NCBI RefSeq assembly: GCF_000335475.2
Contig: NZ_ANAH02000071.1
Coordinates: 62,001 to 126,000, forward strand
From: Cystobacter fuscus DSM 2262
Lineage (GTDB): Bacteria > Myxococcota > Myxococcia > Myxococcales > Myxococcaceae
DNA length: 64,000 nt
Direction: 5' to 3'
Under the pieces are notes generated by a model. It searched no databases, was not told where the DNA came from, and saw only the letters and a list, made by a program, of their open reading frames with translations. Position numbers and translations under genes: made by a program. Every line of letters begins with the position of its first letter. Position 1 is the first letter of the stretch. Shown here piece after piece: positions 42,046-50,949 of this stretch.

Positions 42046-44376
42046 ATGTCAATCAAGGCATCGTGGGGCAAGGGTAGCGCGGGGTGGAGGTGTGGACGGA
42101 CGTGGCTCGTGGGTATCGTGGGGGGAGTCCTCTCCGCGCTCCTGGCCTGCGGCCCTGGAATGGATGAGGGTCGTGAGACTCGGGTGGAGAGCCTGGCGCA
42201 ACCGGTCACCAGCGCCGTGGTGCCTCTCTTCGAGGCCACCACTCCGCTCGAGCCCGCGATGGTGGAGGAGCGGGCGGATGCCATCGTGACCCGATTCGCG
42301 GATCGGGTGCGGGATCGTCACGCGCGTGAGGGCGGCTTCCAGAGCTATGAGCACTATCTTCCGCTGTATTTCGCGTACCGGACGATCTCGGTCGAGTTGA
42401 TCGACTATGTCGCCAGGGGTGGCAACAAGATCACGGTCAACATCACTTCACTCTGGAAGTTGGACAAGCGGGACTTCCGCGCGTTCTACAGGGGCGAACA
42501 CGCGGAGTCGGCGGAGTACGCGATCAACATCAATATGGAGGAGGTGGGTCCGAACAAATACACGGCCACCGTCGACTACAATCCCAGGAAGGCCGACCGG
42601 AAATTGGAAAAAGGCGATCGGATGGAAATAGAGATCAGCCGTTTCTTCGATCCTATTTCCAAACCCGATGGGCGGGCCAACTACTACGGAACGGTCTTTC
42701 TCTACATCGTCGGTGAGGGAGGCCTGGTTCCCTGGGAGGGGAAGAACTTCGAGTTCCAAGGCCCCGCTGGGAAGATCACCTACGTGCGGGACTCGTTCCG
42801 CCTGCCAGATGAGGCCTGGCTGGGGGGACGCACGACGCTCAGCTACAACTACTCCAACGAGCCCGTGCACCAGTTCAAGCAGATGTCGACGAACCTGGCG
42901 CCCATGAACGCGCAACCCTTCGTCGAAGGCCGGAGACTGCACCATACCGATTTTGGAGATGGGACCCACTCGGAGCCGGGCAATCCGGTGTTCACGCAAC
43001 ACCAGAACCAGCTCGGGCCTCGCTTCGTGGCGCGCTCGTGCGTGGGCTGCCACATCAACAACGGCCGCGCGCTGCCTCCGGGCGAGAGCGCCTCCAAGCT
43101 CAATGTGCGGTTCTTCGTCAACAACGCCGCCTGGGCCGATCTCCATTACAGCATCAACGGCGGTGGGCAGCAGAGCTTCCGGATGGCACATGACAGCGCC
43201 AACAACAACAGCCATGTCGTGAAGGACATTCCGGGAGGGGCGATCGTGAAGTACCACTTCACGATCGCCGAGGGCACGGGCTTGAAGGTCACGCCCGAGG
43301 AGCAGTTCATCGCGGGGGGCGGTGGGACGGGAGGCCCCGGGGGCTATGGCTATTCCGTTCTCGCGCCGCCCCTGAGCTACACGCTCAAGGTGGGTCAGGT
43401 GAACGGCACCACCGTCAGCCCTCATCCCCAGCTCGGACATGCATTGCAATCCCAGAGCATCAGCGGCGACAGCCCCGAGGGGACGGTGCGCATCTCGAGC
43501 TGGACGACGACGGGCGGCACGTTCTCGGATGGGACGGCGTACCAGTTGCGGCGGCCGAACTACGCCTTCTCGGGGCCCGTGCCCACGAACTACTCGGCCC
43601 GCATCGCGCCTCCCCTGGTCGGCATGGGCCTGCTCGAGGCGATCGCCGAGAGCACCATCGCGGGGATGGAAGATCCCAACGACATCCACAGCGGCGATGG
43701 AATCACCGGACGCATGCAGGTGGTGACGGATGCCCAGACAGGCCAGCCGCGCATGGGCCGTTTCGGGTGGAAGGCGGGCCAGGCGAGCGTCAGTCAGCAG
43801 GTCGCGAACGCGCTCAACCTGGACATGGGCGTCCTGACGACGATCTACCGCGCCCCGGATTGCGGCGGAGCCGGCTGTCCCTCGGCGGGTATCGAACTCA
43901 CCGATGGGGAGCTGGACAAGCTGGTGCGCTATGTCTCGCTGCTCGGGGTTCCGGCGCGGCGAAACCTCGACGATGCCCAGGCGAAGCAGGGAGAGGGCCT
44001 GTTCACCAGCATGGGGTGTTCCAAGTGCCACGTGCCCACGCTGACTACCAGTCCCCATCACCCCAAGGCCGAGCTGCGCGGCCAGACGATCCGCCCCTAC
44101 ACGGATCTGCTGCTCCACGACATGGGCGAGGGGTTGGCGGACAACCTCCCGGAGGCCGGAGCCTCGGGCGCGGAATGGCGCACCCCACCGCTGTGGGGGA
44201 TTGGCCTGACGGCCAGTGTCAGCGGCGGCGAGGCCTACCTGCATGACGGCCGCGCGCGCAGCCTGTCCGAGGCCATCTTGTGGCACGGCGGCGAGGCCAA
44301 CACCGCGAAGGAGAAGTTCCGCACGGCGACCAGCGCCGAGCGGAACGCGCTCATCGCGTTCCTGCGGTCACTCTGA
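42046..44376 (+). CDS. Di-haem oxidoreductase (DHOR/DUF1111) lipoprotein
   Basis: The 776-residue protein has a likely lipobox (SALLAC, near residue 30). An N-terminal beta domain of about 200 residues follows (ISVELIDYVARGGNKITVNITS...). The di-haem oxidoreductase domain has two covalent haem sites, CVGCH (Cys332-His336) and CSKCH (Cys658-His662), separated by the family block DGITGRMQ...MGRFGWKAGQASVSQQVANAL. The C-terminal YLHDGRARSLSEAILWHGGEA matches di-haem peroxidase-type proteins (MauG relatives). It probably handles electrons in the periplasm; the partner is unknown. The ATG lacks a strong ribosome site. Confidence 0.9.
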   Translation: MSIKASWGKGSAGWRCGRTWLVGIVGGVLSALLACGPGMDEGRETRVESLAQPVTSAVVPLFEATTPLEPAMVEERADAIVTRFADRVRDRHAREGGFQSYEHYLPLYFAYRTISVELIDYVARGGNKITVNITSLWKLDKRDFRAFYRGEHAESAEYAININMEEVGPNKYTATVDYNPRKADRKLEKGDRMEIEISRFFDPISKPDGRANYYGTVFLYIVGEGGLVPWEGKNFEFQGPAGKITYVRDSFRLPDEAWLGGRTTLSYNYSNEPVHQFKQMSTNLAPMNAQPFVEGRRLHHTDFGDGTHSEPGNPVFTQHQNQLGPRFVARSCVGCHINNGRALPPGESASKLNVRFFVNNAAWADLHYSINGGGQQSFRMAHDSANNNSHVVKDIPGGAIVKYHFTIAEGTGLKVTPEEQFIAGGGGTGGPGGYGYSVLAPPLSYTLKVGQVNGTTVSPHPQLGHALQSQSISGDSPEGTVRISSWTTTGGTFSDGTAYQLRRPNYAFSGPVPTNYSARIAPPLVGMGLLEAIAESTIAGMEDPNDIHSGDGITGRMQVVTDAQTGQPRMGRFGWKAGQASVSQQVANALNLDMGVLTTIYRAPDCGGAGCPSAGIELTDGELDKLVRYVSLLGVPARRNLDDAQAKQGEGLFTSMGCSKCHVPTLTTSPHHPKAELRGQTIRPYTDLLLHDMGEGLADNLPEAGASGAEWRTPPLWGIGLTASVSGGEAYLHDGRARSLSEAILWHGGEANTAKEKFRTATSAERNALIAFLRSL

Positions 44377-44681
44377 GCCCCCGGACCCAGGTGTTGCCGA
44401 CGGGCGAGGTGATGACCGGCGTCAGACTTCGCCCGCCGCGACCGCGGCCTTCACATTCTGGAAGAAGAGCTCGAAACTCCTCTTCGGAGATCTTCTTCGC
44501 GTCCGCTTCGGGCATGTCCACGGGGATGAAGGTCGAGCGCAGCATCAGGATGCAGGCCTCGGGTCCGGCACGAATCACCTTCTGCAAATGCTCAACCGCC
44601 CCGGGCCGCTGGGCGCTTCGTCGCCGCCGGAGGCCCTTCGCGGACCTCCGGCGGCGAGGTGTTCGGCTGCCGGAACGGTGG
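44377..44681. other. Intergenic gap; one doubtful minus-strand small frame
   Basis: The gap lies between convergent genes. A minus frame (44351-44587, 78 codons, MQKVIRAGPEACILMLRSTF...) overlaps the end of the di-haem gene by 26 bases. It is rich in acidic and basic residues (EADAKKISEEEFRALLPECEG) and might be a gene fragment, but it has no ribosome site and no recognised family, so I do not call it a gene. Confidence 0.4.
44621..44657 (-). terminator. Strong GC-rich hairpin after the fascin/beta-helix gene
   Basis: A perfect 13-bp stem (44621-44633 with 44645-44657; arms TCGCCGCCGGAGG and its complement) and an 11-base loop lie 25 bases after the stop of the minus-strand gene ending at 44682. 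No T-run follows on that strand, so it is either a GC-type terminator or a 3'-end stabiliser. Confidence 0.6.
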
Positions 44682-46955
44682 CTAGTAGGACGACTTCGAC
44701 ACCATGTTCTGGTTGGTGACGGCGGCGCCCGTGCCGTTGATGATGTGGTTGATCGCGGCGCCCGGGGTGCTGCCGAGGAACACCGTGATCATGTGCTGGA
44801 ACTTCACCCCGGGGGTGGTGGGCGTCTCGATGGCGTTCTCCAGGATGACGGGGTTGTAGAACACGGAGTAGATGCCCAGGCCCCGGGCGTCATGGTTCGT
44901 CACCGAGTTGGCGACCTTGTACGACGCGTAGCCGTTCACCCCGTCGTGCGTCCACCGGCTCTGGTTGGGCACGTCGTAGGGAATCTCGGACTGGTAGAAG
45001 TAGACGCGGCCGTTGTTGCCGTTCCACAGCGTCTGGTAGCCCTCGAAGTGCTCGCAGAACAGGCCGTAGGCCGACACGTTGTTGCCGTTGACGATGATGC
45101 CGTTGATGCCCTTGTTGGTGTCCCAGCCCACGCCATTGCCGTGGTCGGCGCGCCACAGCCAGATGTTGTCGATGAGCACGTCGTTGCTGTTGATGGTGAC
45201 GCACACCGTGGCGTTACCGGCCTGCGCTCCGCCCACGCGGCAGGACACGTCGAAGAGCGCCGTGGGGTTGGCCGCGTGGCTCACGGTGTTCGCCGCGCTG
45301 CCCACCGAGAGCAGCACGGCGGAGTTGTTGACGCCCGCGTCGAAGAGCACGCCGGCCACCGTCACGCCGTCCACGTCCGCGACGTTCATCGCGGCGGTGC
45401 CCTGGTCCGGAATGAGCGTGGCGAGCCCCAGGCCGAGGATGATGGTGTTGGGGTTGGACACCTGCAGGGCACGGCTCAGGTGGTAGATGCCCGGGGTGAG
45501 CAGCAGGTGCTTGCCCGCGCCGAGGGCGGCGTTGAGCGTGTCGGCCGTGTCCCGGTCCGAGCGGGCGACGTGGAACTTGTCGAGGGAGAGCGTGGTGCCC
45601 GCGGTCGTCCCGGCGCTCCACGTGGTGCCCTTGCTGTTGGTGCGCAGCGAGGGGACGCGCACGGCGTAGGCGCCGTTGGTGTCGATGAAGAGGTAGGGCT
45701 TCTCGCGGATGACGGGCGTCGTGTCGACGACGGTGTACACCTGGTTGGGCCAGGTGCCCGACGGCGCCTGCTCATCGCCCACGAAGACCATGTTCCAGTT
45801 CTGGCCCTGCCAGTTGTTCAGGCTCGTGTTGCGCGTGAGGAACTGCTGCTGGGTGCCGGAGTTGATGACGTTGTCGATCTTCGAGTCCGCGATGAACCCG
45901 CCGCTCGACCAGGCGTTCTGGTAGGCGTTGTCCCAGAGGTTGATGGAGCCCTTCACGTGGATGCGGCGCATGGTGGTCGCCTGCGACACCGCCCAGATGT
46001 TCGTGTTGGAGTCCTTGGTGGGCACGATGGAGAGGTTCTCGGCGCCGCGCCAGAAGTTCTGGGTGGCGTTGCCGTTGAACCAGTCCGCCTTGGCCCGCAC
46101 CGCGCCGTTGATGGTGACGTTGTCGGGCGACTGACCGAGCCCGAAGACGCTCATGTAGAAGCCCACGCGCACGTCGACGTTGTAGGTGCCCGGCTTGAAG
46201 AAGTACGCGTAGCGCTGGCTGCCGAACTGGTTGGTCTCCTGCTGCTGGAAGATCTGATCGAGCCGGCTCTGGATGCTCGCCGCCGACATGGAGGGGTCGA
46301 AGACGAAGACGTTGGGGCCGAAGTCCGGGCCCCCCGTCCCACCACCACCACCCGAGGCGGTGATGCCCAGGGTGAGCGTCTCCCACTCGCGCGCCGAGGC
46401 ACCGGCGGCCGAGACCGTGGAGCCGCCCGCGTTGGCGGCGGAGAGGTACTGGCCCGTCACCACCGTCTTGAGGGCGATGGAGTCGCCGCTGACGACGGTG
46501 CCGGTGCCGTTGAGCTTCTGCAGGGTGAACTGCTCCCAGGACTGGGGCGCGGTGGCGGTGAAGCGCACGGTGCTCCCGCCGCCATTGAGCGCCGAGCCGT
46601 ACTGGTTGCTGATGCTCTGCAGCGTCACCGTGTCCCCGTTGACGAGCGAGCCGCCGTTGAGGTCGGTGAGGGTGAACGTCTCCCACTCCAGCGCCTGGGT
46701 GCTGTAGGCCATCAGGTCCGCCCCCCCGCCCTTGTCGGCCACGAGGTAGTGGCCCGACCAGGTCTTGAAGTTGACGGTGTACTGGTTGCTCTCCAGGGGC
46801 TGGGCGGTGCTCCCCGCGGGCTCGCCCTGCTCGGGGCCGGAGGCGGGCGCGCAACTCGCGCTGACCGCCAGCATGCTCCAGGTGGCGAGTCTCATGACTC
46901 GCGACCGGCGGGAGTGAACGACGGGGAACGACTCATCGGGCTTGGCTCGGCGCAT
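44682..46955 (-). CDS. Exported protein with fascin-like trefoil and beta-helix domain
   Basis: The 757-residue protein has an N-terminal export signal with an arginine pair (SRRSRVMRLATWSMLAVSASC, possible Tat motif and lipobox). Residues about 55-205 repeat a fascin/ricin-like trefoil unit three times (YTVNFKTWSGHYLVADKGGG, ...SISNQYGSALNGGGSTVRF, ...VVTGQYLSAANAGGSTV). A Gly linker follows, then a 500-residue right-handed beta-helix (NVTINGAVRAK, NTIILGLGLATLIPD, GVTVAGVLFDAGVNNSAV). Such folds occur in polysaccharide-cleaving enzymes, but no catalytic set can be assigned. The trefoil may bind glycan. ATG 46955 has GTGGAGG upstream. An inverted repeat (47021-47041) lies ahead. Confidence 0.85.
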   Translation of the reverse strand: MRRAKPDESFPVVHSRRSRVMRLATWSMLAVSASCAPASGPEQGEPAGSTAQPLESNQYTVNFKTWSGHYLVADKGGGADLMAYSTQALEWETFTLTDLNGGSLVNGDTVTLQSISNQYGSALNGGGSTVRFTATAPQSWEQFTLQKLNGTGTVVSGDSIALKTVVTGQYLSAANAGGSTVSAAGASAREWETLTLGITASGGGGGTGGPDFGPNVFVFDPSMSAASIQSRLDQIFQQQETNQFGSQRYAYFFKPGTYNVDVRVGFYMSVFGLGQSPDNVTINGAVRAKADWFNGNATQNFWRGAENLSIVPTKDSNTNIWAVSQATTMRRIHVKGSINLWDNAYQNAWSSGGFIADSKIDNVINSGTQQQFLTRNTSLNNWQGQNWNMVFVGDEQAPSGTWPNQVYTVVDTTPVIREKPYLFIDTNGAYAVRVPSLRTNSKGTTWSAGTTAGTTLSLDKFHVARSDRDTADTLNAALGAGKHLLLTPGIYHLSRALQVSNPNTIILGLGLATLIPDQGTAAMNVADVDGVTVAGVLFDAGVNNSAVLLSVGSAANTVSHAANPTALFDVSCRVGGAQAGNATVCVTINSNDVLIDNIWLWRADHGNGVGWDTNKGINGIIVNGNNVSAYGLFCEHFEGYQTLWNGNNGRVYFYQSEIPYDVPNQSRWTHDGVNGYASYKVANSVTNHDARGLGIYSVFYNPVILENAIETPTTPGVKFQHMITVFLGSTPGAAINHIINGTGAAVTNQNMVSKSSY

Positions 46956-47020
46956 CGCGACCTCCACGTGGTCTCGTGGACTTGGGGTTGCGACGGATTT
47001 AAGTAAATTCTATGTAAACT

Positions 47021-47041
47021 ACAAGAGCAGATTGTTCTTGT
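47021..47041. promoter_or_regulatory. Candidate operator upstream of fascin/beta-helix gene
   Basis: ACAAGAGC (47021-47028) and GTTCTTGT (47034-47041) are 8-bp arms with one mismatch around AGATT, in the AT-rich stretch 66-86 bases upstream of the gene starting at 46955 (minus). Nearby minus-strand TTTACA and TTAAAT could be promoter elements. The regulator is unknown. Confidence 0.4.
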
Positions 47042-47139
47042 TTTCCAGTCAGAGGGTTCGCCACGACTGGAAGTGGGCTTCTCCGCCTGGAAGAGGCCCT
47101 GCGTCGCCTTCCCGCCTGAACGGAGGATGCAGGCGGTGG

Positions 47140-48063
47140 TCAGTCGAGGAAGCGGCGCTGCCAGCGTCGTGCGGTATCTTGGGAACCGGGTTTCTCGTAC
47201 AGGTAGGGTTCCAACACCCCAGCCAGGGCGCGGTAGGGTTTCATCTCTTCCTGTTGCTCCACGTCGCCCGCTTCAGGCCATTTCCCCAGAGAAACCAGCG
47301 CCTTCTCCGCGCCTGCTTCTTCGATAGACACCTCTGGAAGAGCCAGCCGCGCCCGAAGACCTGCCACGCCGCCAAGTTGATCGAGCAGTGGCTGCCCGTA
47401 GAAGTTCAGCCAGTAGGCGCCCGGCACGCTCTCTCCCATGTTCATGGATGTGGTGTCGAGGCGATGTACGTCCATCCCTGGGTAGCGGAAGCATTGCTCG
47501 CGGATGAAATGCATGACCGGCTTGCTCTCCAGGAGATGGTTGAACGCAAGGCTGGCATAGCCAGAGGTGAGAGGGAGTTCTCGTGCGAGCGCCACAGCCA
47601 GGGCCTTGACGTGCTCGGGTCCACGGGTCTCCAGGTACTCGGTGGGCATCCAGAAGGACACCGCGCTCACGAAACCTGGCAGGTCGAGGTCTTCTCTCGG
47701 CCTGCCGTGGTACTCGAAATGAAAACCACCTACCTGGTTTTCGTACTCCTCCAACCGCAGGATGCAGCTATCGCGAGAGCTTAGTTCACCGCGAACCTTC
47801 GCCCAGAGTCCGCCATCCAGGGGCCGCACGTCCCCCGCCCATCCCTTGTACTCTTCGGGAGAGATGTCGCCTCCCATGTCCACGTACCAGCCCAGCTTTT
47901 CGTGTCCCACTGCGTCGAGATAGAGGTCCAGAGCGCGCGTGACGGCCTGAGATATGTCGTCGTGCGGGCGCCGCATGAAGAAACAGAGGCTGAGTCCTTC
48001 GCGCAGCACCAATCGACCATCAGGCAAGGCTTGCCTGAGCTTCGGATATCGTTTGCTCACCAT
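47140..48063 (-). CDS. DUF3396 / type VI-immunity-family protein
   Basis: The 307-residue cytoplasmic protein matches the DUF3396 immunity family by its pattern: LREGLSLCFFMRRPHDDISQAVTRALDLYLD, WYVDMGGDISPEEYKGW, FEYHGRPREDLDLPGFVSAVSFWMPTEYLE, SGYASLAFNHLLES and YPGMDVHRLDTTSM...GAYWLNFYGQPLLDQLGG. These proteins neutralise co-encoded toxins delivered by contact or type VI systems. ATG overlaps the stop of the small upstream gene by 7 bases, the classic toxin-immunity arrangement. Base composition is lower in GC than flanking genes, a sign of mobility. Confidence 0.85.
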   Translation of the reverse strand: MVSKRYPKLRQALPDGRLVLREGLSLCFFMRRPHDDISQAVTRALDLYLDAVGHEKLGWYVDMGGDISPEEYKGWAGDVRPLDGGLWAKVRGELSSRDSCILRLEEYENQVGGFHFEYHGRPREDLDLPGFVSAVSFWMPTEYLETRGPEHVKALAVALARELPLTSGYASLAFNHLLESKPVMHFIREQCFRYPGMDVHRLDTTSMNMGESVPGAYWLNFYGQPLLDQLGGVAGLRARLALPEVSIEEAGAEKALVSLGKWPEAGDVEQQEEMKPYRALAGVLEPYLYEKPGSQDTARRWQRRFLD

Positions 48064-48344
48064 ATGGGCTCTGGAATGACTCCGTCCAAGGGGGTAACGC
48101 GGGAAGGCGAGCGTCCCAGAACGCGCCGGTACATCTCTCCTTGAGTGCGACCCTGATAGGGATGTCCTTTGGGATATTTGCTCCAGGTCGGGAGATTGGT
48201 TTCTGGACAGGGGAACTTGAAATCATAGATAGCCCATGCCTGGAGCGGGTCTCCTGAATGGATGACGACATCAGGTGCCAGGGTACCCTCGAGTTCTTTT
48301 TCCCGTCCTTGCCGCATGAGTTCTTCTCGCGCTTCTTTGCTCAC
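48057..48344 (-). CDS. Small nuclease-toxin-like protein (PD-(D/E)xK-type), partner of DUF3396
   Basis: The 95-residue product contains LAPDVVIHSGDPLQAWAIYD, FKFPCPETNLPTWSKYPKG and HPYQGRTQGEMYRRVLG, which resembles the C-terminal catalytic tip of restriction-endonuclease-fold polymorphic toxins. PD...YDFKF gives a PD-x(n)-(D/E)xK core (Asp then Lys), and the late Gln-Tyr motif fits. The toxin's usual N-terminal delivery region is absent. GTG 48344 has a good ribosome site (AGGGGGAG, 5 bases upstream), so it may be translated on its own. Alternatively it is the 3' remnant of a larger toxin gene. Its stop overlaps the immunity start. Confidence 0.6.
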   Translation of the reverse strand: MSKEAREELMRQGREKELEGTLAPDVVIHSGDPLQAWAIYDFKFPCPETNLPTWSKYPKGHPYQGRTQGEMYRRVLGRSPSRVTPLDGVIPEPIW

Positions 48345-48561
48345 GAGACTCCCCCTTGGTGGTGAGGTCGCACGGCAAGAGTTGAAACTCCTGTGCCAGC
48401 ATGGGCTCATGTTATCGCACGGCATCTCCGGTGTTGGCGGGTGAAATCGTGCGGCGGCCCCATTGCGCGAGTATCATGGCCCTCATGGCGCACAGGATCG
48501 GGCGGGAGCGTCCGAGAGACGCGAACGGACTGTCGTTGATGTCCGAGGGAACTCGTCGGCC

Positions 48562-49494
48562 ATGAAATGGCGGACCGCGCTGGCGTTCGCCGCCGTGTCG
48601 CTGCTCGTCCTCCCCTTGTTGGGACTGCTCTTCCTATGGAGCTGGGCGCCCGAGGAGCGGGTGGTCGAAGGGTGGCGCTTCGCTCCGTGGATGTCTCCAG
48701 CGGAGTTCCGTGAACGGCCAACCCTTCTTCATCCCTGCCAGGGGGACGAGCAGTGTGACCCGTCACTCGTGTGTTTCCATGATCCGCGCTACCAGCAACG
48801 GCGATGCACGGGGAGTGGGTGCGAGTCGGATTCGTGGTGCCCTGCTCAGACCGCCTGTCGGTCCGTTCCAATCAGGGGGCGGCAGGGCATGGCTCTCCGT
48901 GTCTGTGCCCCCGAGGGGACGCGCAAGGAGGGAGAACGGTGCCTGCGGTATCCGCAGTCGGCTCTGAGGCAATGGGCCTGTGAGGAGGGGCTCGTCTGCG
49001 CCGGTTCCGGCTGGTGTGGTCGGCGGTGCATGCCTGGGGAGCAGGGGACGTGCCCGGAAGGCTTCTTCTGTGCCCGAGGGGACCCCGACGGGCCCGTGTG
49101 CCAGCCCTCGTGCGAGGGCCGCGCGTGCCCTGCGGGTCAGGAGTGCGTCCGGCAGGACGGCGGCGTGTCGGTGTGCCTCGAGGTGCGGGGACATCCATGC
49201 CACGGCGAGGAGCCTTGTTCCGAGGGGGAGGAGTGCGAGACGGAGCCGTTCGTCTCCGTGAAGGGGCAGGCCTGGAGGCAATGCGTCCAGCATTGTGGGC
49301 AGGACGGTGCCAGGCGCTGTCCGGAAGACTTCGTGTGCCACCAGGGCCGGTGCCGTCTGCGCTGCTCCTTGCTGCGGCCCCATCCGTGTTTGACCCAGTT
49401 CTGCGTGAGCACCGACGACGCGGGCAACGGCGTGTGCCTGTTCTCTCCGGAGCAGTGGGTCCTGGACGCCGCGCCGGCCCAGCATGGCGGGTGA
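48562..49494 (+). CDS. Membrane-anchored cysteine-rich secreted protein
   Basis: The 310-residue protein has an N-terminal hydrophobic anchor (LAFAAVSLLVLPLLGLLFLWSWA). The rest carries about 36 cysteines in short EGF/TIL-like units (CESDSWCPAQTAC, CEEGLVCAGSGWCGRRC, CPEGFFCARGD, CPAGQECVRQDGGVSVC, CPEDFVCHQGRC), the pattern of myxobacterial extracellular Cys-rich repeats. The anchor lacks a lipobox, so it may be an uncleaved membrane segment. ATG 48562 begins the hydrophobic segment; an earlier start is unlikely. No enzymatic motif. Confidence 0.8.
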   Translation: MKWRTALAFAAVSLLVLPLLGLLFLWSWAPEERVVEGWRFAPWMSPAEFRERPTLLHPCQGDEQCDPSLVCFHDPRYQQRRCTGSGCESDSWCPAQTACRSVPIRGRQGMALRVCAPEGTRKEGERCLRYPQSALRQWACEEGLVCAGSGWCGRRCMPGEQGTCPEGFFCARGDPDGPVCQPSCEGRACPAGQECVRQDGGVSVCLEVRGHPCHGEEPCSEGEECETEPFVSVKGQAWRQCVQHCGQDGARRCPEDFVCHQGRCRLRCSLLRPHPCLTQFCVSTDDAGNGVCLFSPEQWVLDAAPAQHGG

Positions 49495-49540
49495 CCCGAA
49501 GAGAAGGCCAGGTCTTGACAACCCCTTGGCGATGACGGTG

Positions 49541-50722
49541 CTACCGGTAGAAATGGTCCGCGAGGAGCCGGGCGTTGAAGAGCATGGCGCCGTAGCTCGT
49601 GTAGATGCCGTGCCCGAAGCACGTCGCCAGACAGTTGGGCAGGGCGCCCGTGCCCCGGTCGCCGTAGTCGACGAGGTAGCTGAACCCGTCGCGCGGCACG
49701 CGCGCGCCGTGGCGCACGTGCTGGAGCCATGCATTCACGTCGTGGCCCACGCCGAGGATGGCATCGAGCCGCGCGGCCAACTCCCGCTCCCTGGCGCTGC
49801 CTGGCGGAATGTCCGAGCCGGAGATGCCCCACTGGTGCACGTAGTCGCCATTCTCCGTGTGGAGGACACCGGCGAGGGAGTTCCCGCGCGGCTCGGCCCC
49901 CCGGTGATTGATGACGTGGAGGAGGCGGCACTGCCGGCCCGTGGCCCATCCATAGCGCGGCGGCATGCCGAAGGTGGCGATGTCGAGCCGCGCGCGGGCG
50001 ACCGTGCGCGCCATGTCCTGGAGGGCCTCGGTGGGCTCGCCCGCGTCGCGCACGGCCTGCCAGAGCGCCTCCGCGGTCCGCGCCGGATAGACGAGCTGCG
50101 TGAGCAGGGCGAGCACCTGGCCGCCGTGGCTGTGCCCCAGCAGCAGCGCCCGCTTGCGCCCGAGCTCCGAGGTGGCCAGCAGCCGCAGCAGCTCCACGGC
50201 CGCGCGCAGGCGGGCGACATGGTTGTTCGCCGAGGACCAGACGAAGCGCGTGGTGGGGATGTCGCCGCCCAGCGCCTTCTGGAAGAGGGAGACATACTCG
50301 GGGGTGTAATTGCCGAGATCGCGCAGGAGGCGATCACTCGGGAGCTTGGAGAGGCGTTGCAGGGACGGCATGAACCCCGGGCCCAGCGCCGAGAGGGGCC
50401 CCTGGAGCGCGGAGAGCAGCAGGGCGGGGTCGTGGCCGACGAAGGTGCCGTGCACGAAGACGACGTGGCGCACCCCGGCGCGGCGCAGCCGGAGGCCCGT
50501 CTGTGCCATCGCCTCGCGCCAGGCGGCGGATTGCGCTTCGAGGACGGGCGTCTCGCGAGCGACCAGCGGCATCGCCTCGAGCGGCCGCACCGCGAACGTC
50601 CCCGGCCGCGGCGCGGCGTCGTATTGCTGGGGTTGGCAGAGGGCCGGCTTCGGGCGGAGCCACCACGCGACGAGCCCGGAGAGAGCGAGGAGGAGGAGGA
50701 GGAGTGTGAGCGCGAGCCACAT
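49541..50722 (-). CDS. Lipase-like alpha/beta hydrolase with N-terminal membrane helix
   Basis: The 393-residue protein has an N-terminal hydrophobic segment (MWLALTLLLLLLALSGLVAWWL) and an alpha/beta-hydrolase core. VVFVHGTFVGHDP carries the oxyanion HG motif, and LLLGHSHGGQVLALLTQL is the nucleophile elbow GHSHG. The third catalytic residues are likely the Asp/His of GDYVHQWG and GHDVNAW, not certain. It probably hydrolyses esters at the inner-membrane or periplasmic face. It is convergent with the Cys-rich protein gene (46-base gap). Confidence 0.85.
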   Translation of the reverse strand: MWLALTLLLLLLALSGLVAWWLRPKPALCQPQQYDAAPRPGTFAVRPLEAMPLVARETPVLEAQSAAWREAMAQTGLRLRRAGVRHVVFVHGTFVGHDPALLLSALQGPLSALGPGFMPSLQRLSKLPSDRLLRDLGNYTPEYVSLFQKALGGDIPTTRFVWSSANNHVARLRAAVELLRLLATSELGRKRALLLGHSHGGQVLALLTQLVYPARTAEALWQAVRDAGEPTEALQDMARTVARARLDIATFGMPPRYGWATGRQCRLLHVINHRGAEPRGNSLAGVLHTENGDYVHQWGISGSDIPPGSARERELAARLDAILGVGHDVNAWLQHVRHGARVPRDGFSYLVDYGDRGTGALPNCLATCFGHGIYTSYGAMLFNARLLADHFYR

Positions 50723-50949
50723 GTCATGCCACCTCGTGCCGCCACGGCCACGAAGGCCGCGGGGACGGTCCGTTGGAACGGGCCGGGAGGAGTGGGACGG
50801 TTCCGGACAGGTACCGCATACCGCGGCAGCTTATGCGGAAAGCCAGTGCCCGGTGGAGTGCGCCGTGGCTCGACCGCACGCCGACGAGTTCTTCCCACAT
50901 CCGCTCACGCGAAGGCGGCGCTGCGCGGGACCATCACGTCGGCGGCAAG

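Noticed and set aside
44351..44587. 78-codon minus frame after the di-haem gene
   Set aside because: Overlaps the convergent gene, no ribosome site and no recognised family; kept only as a note.
44280..47006. 908-codon plus frame opposite the fascin/beta-helix gene
   Set aside because: No signal, motif or ribosome site, and composition typical of a shadow.
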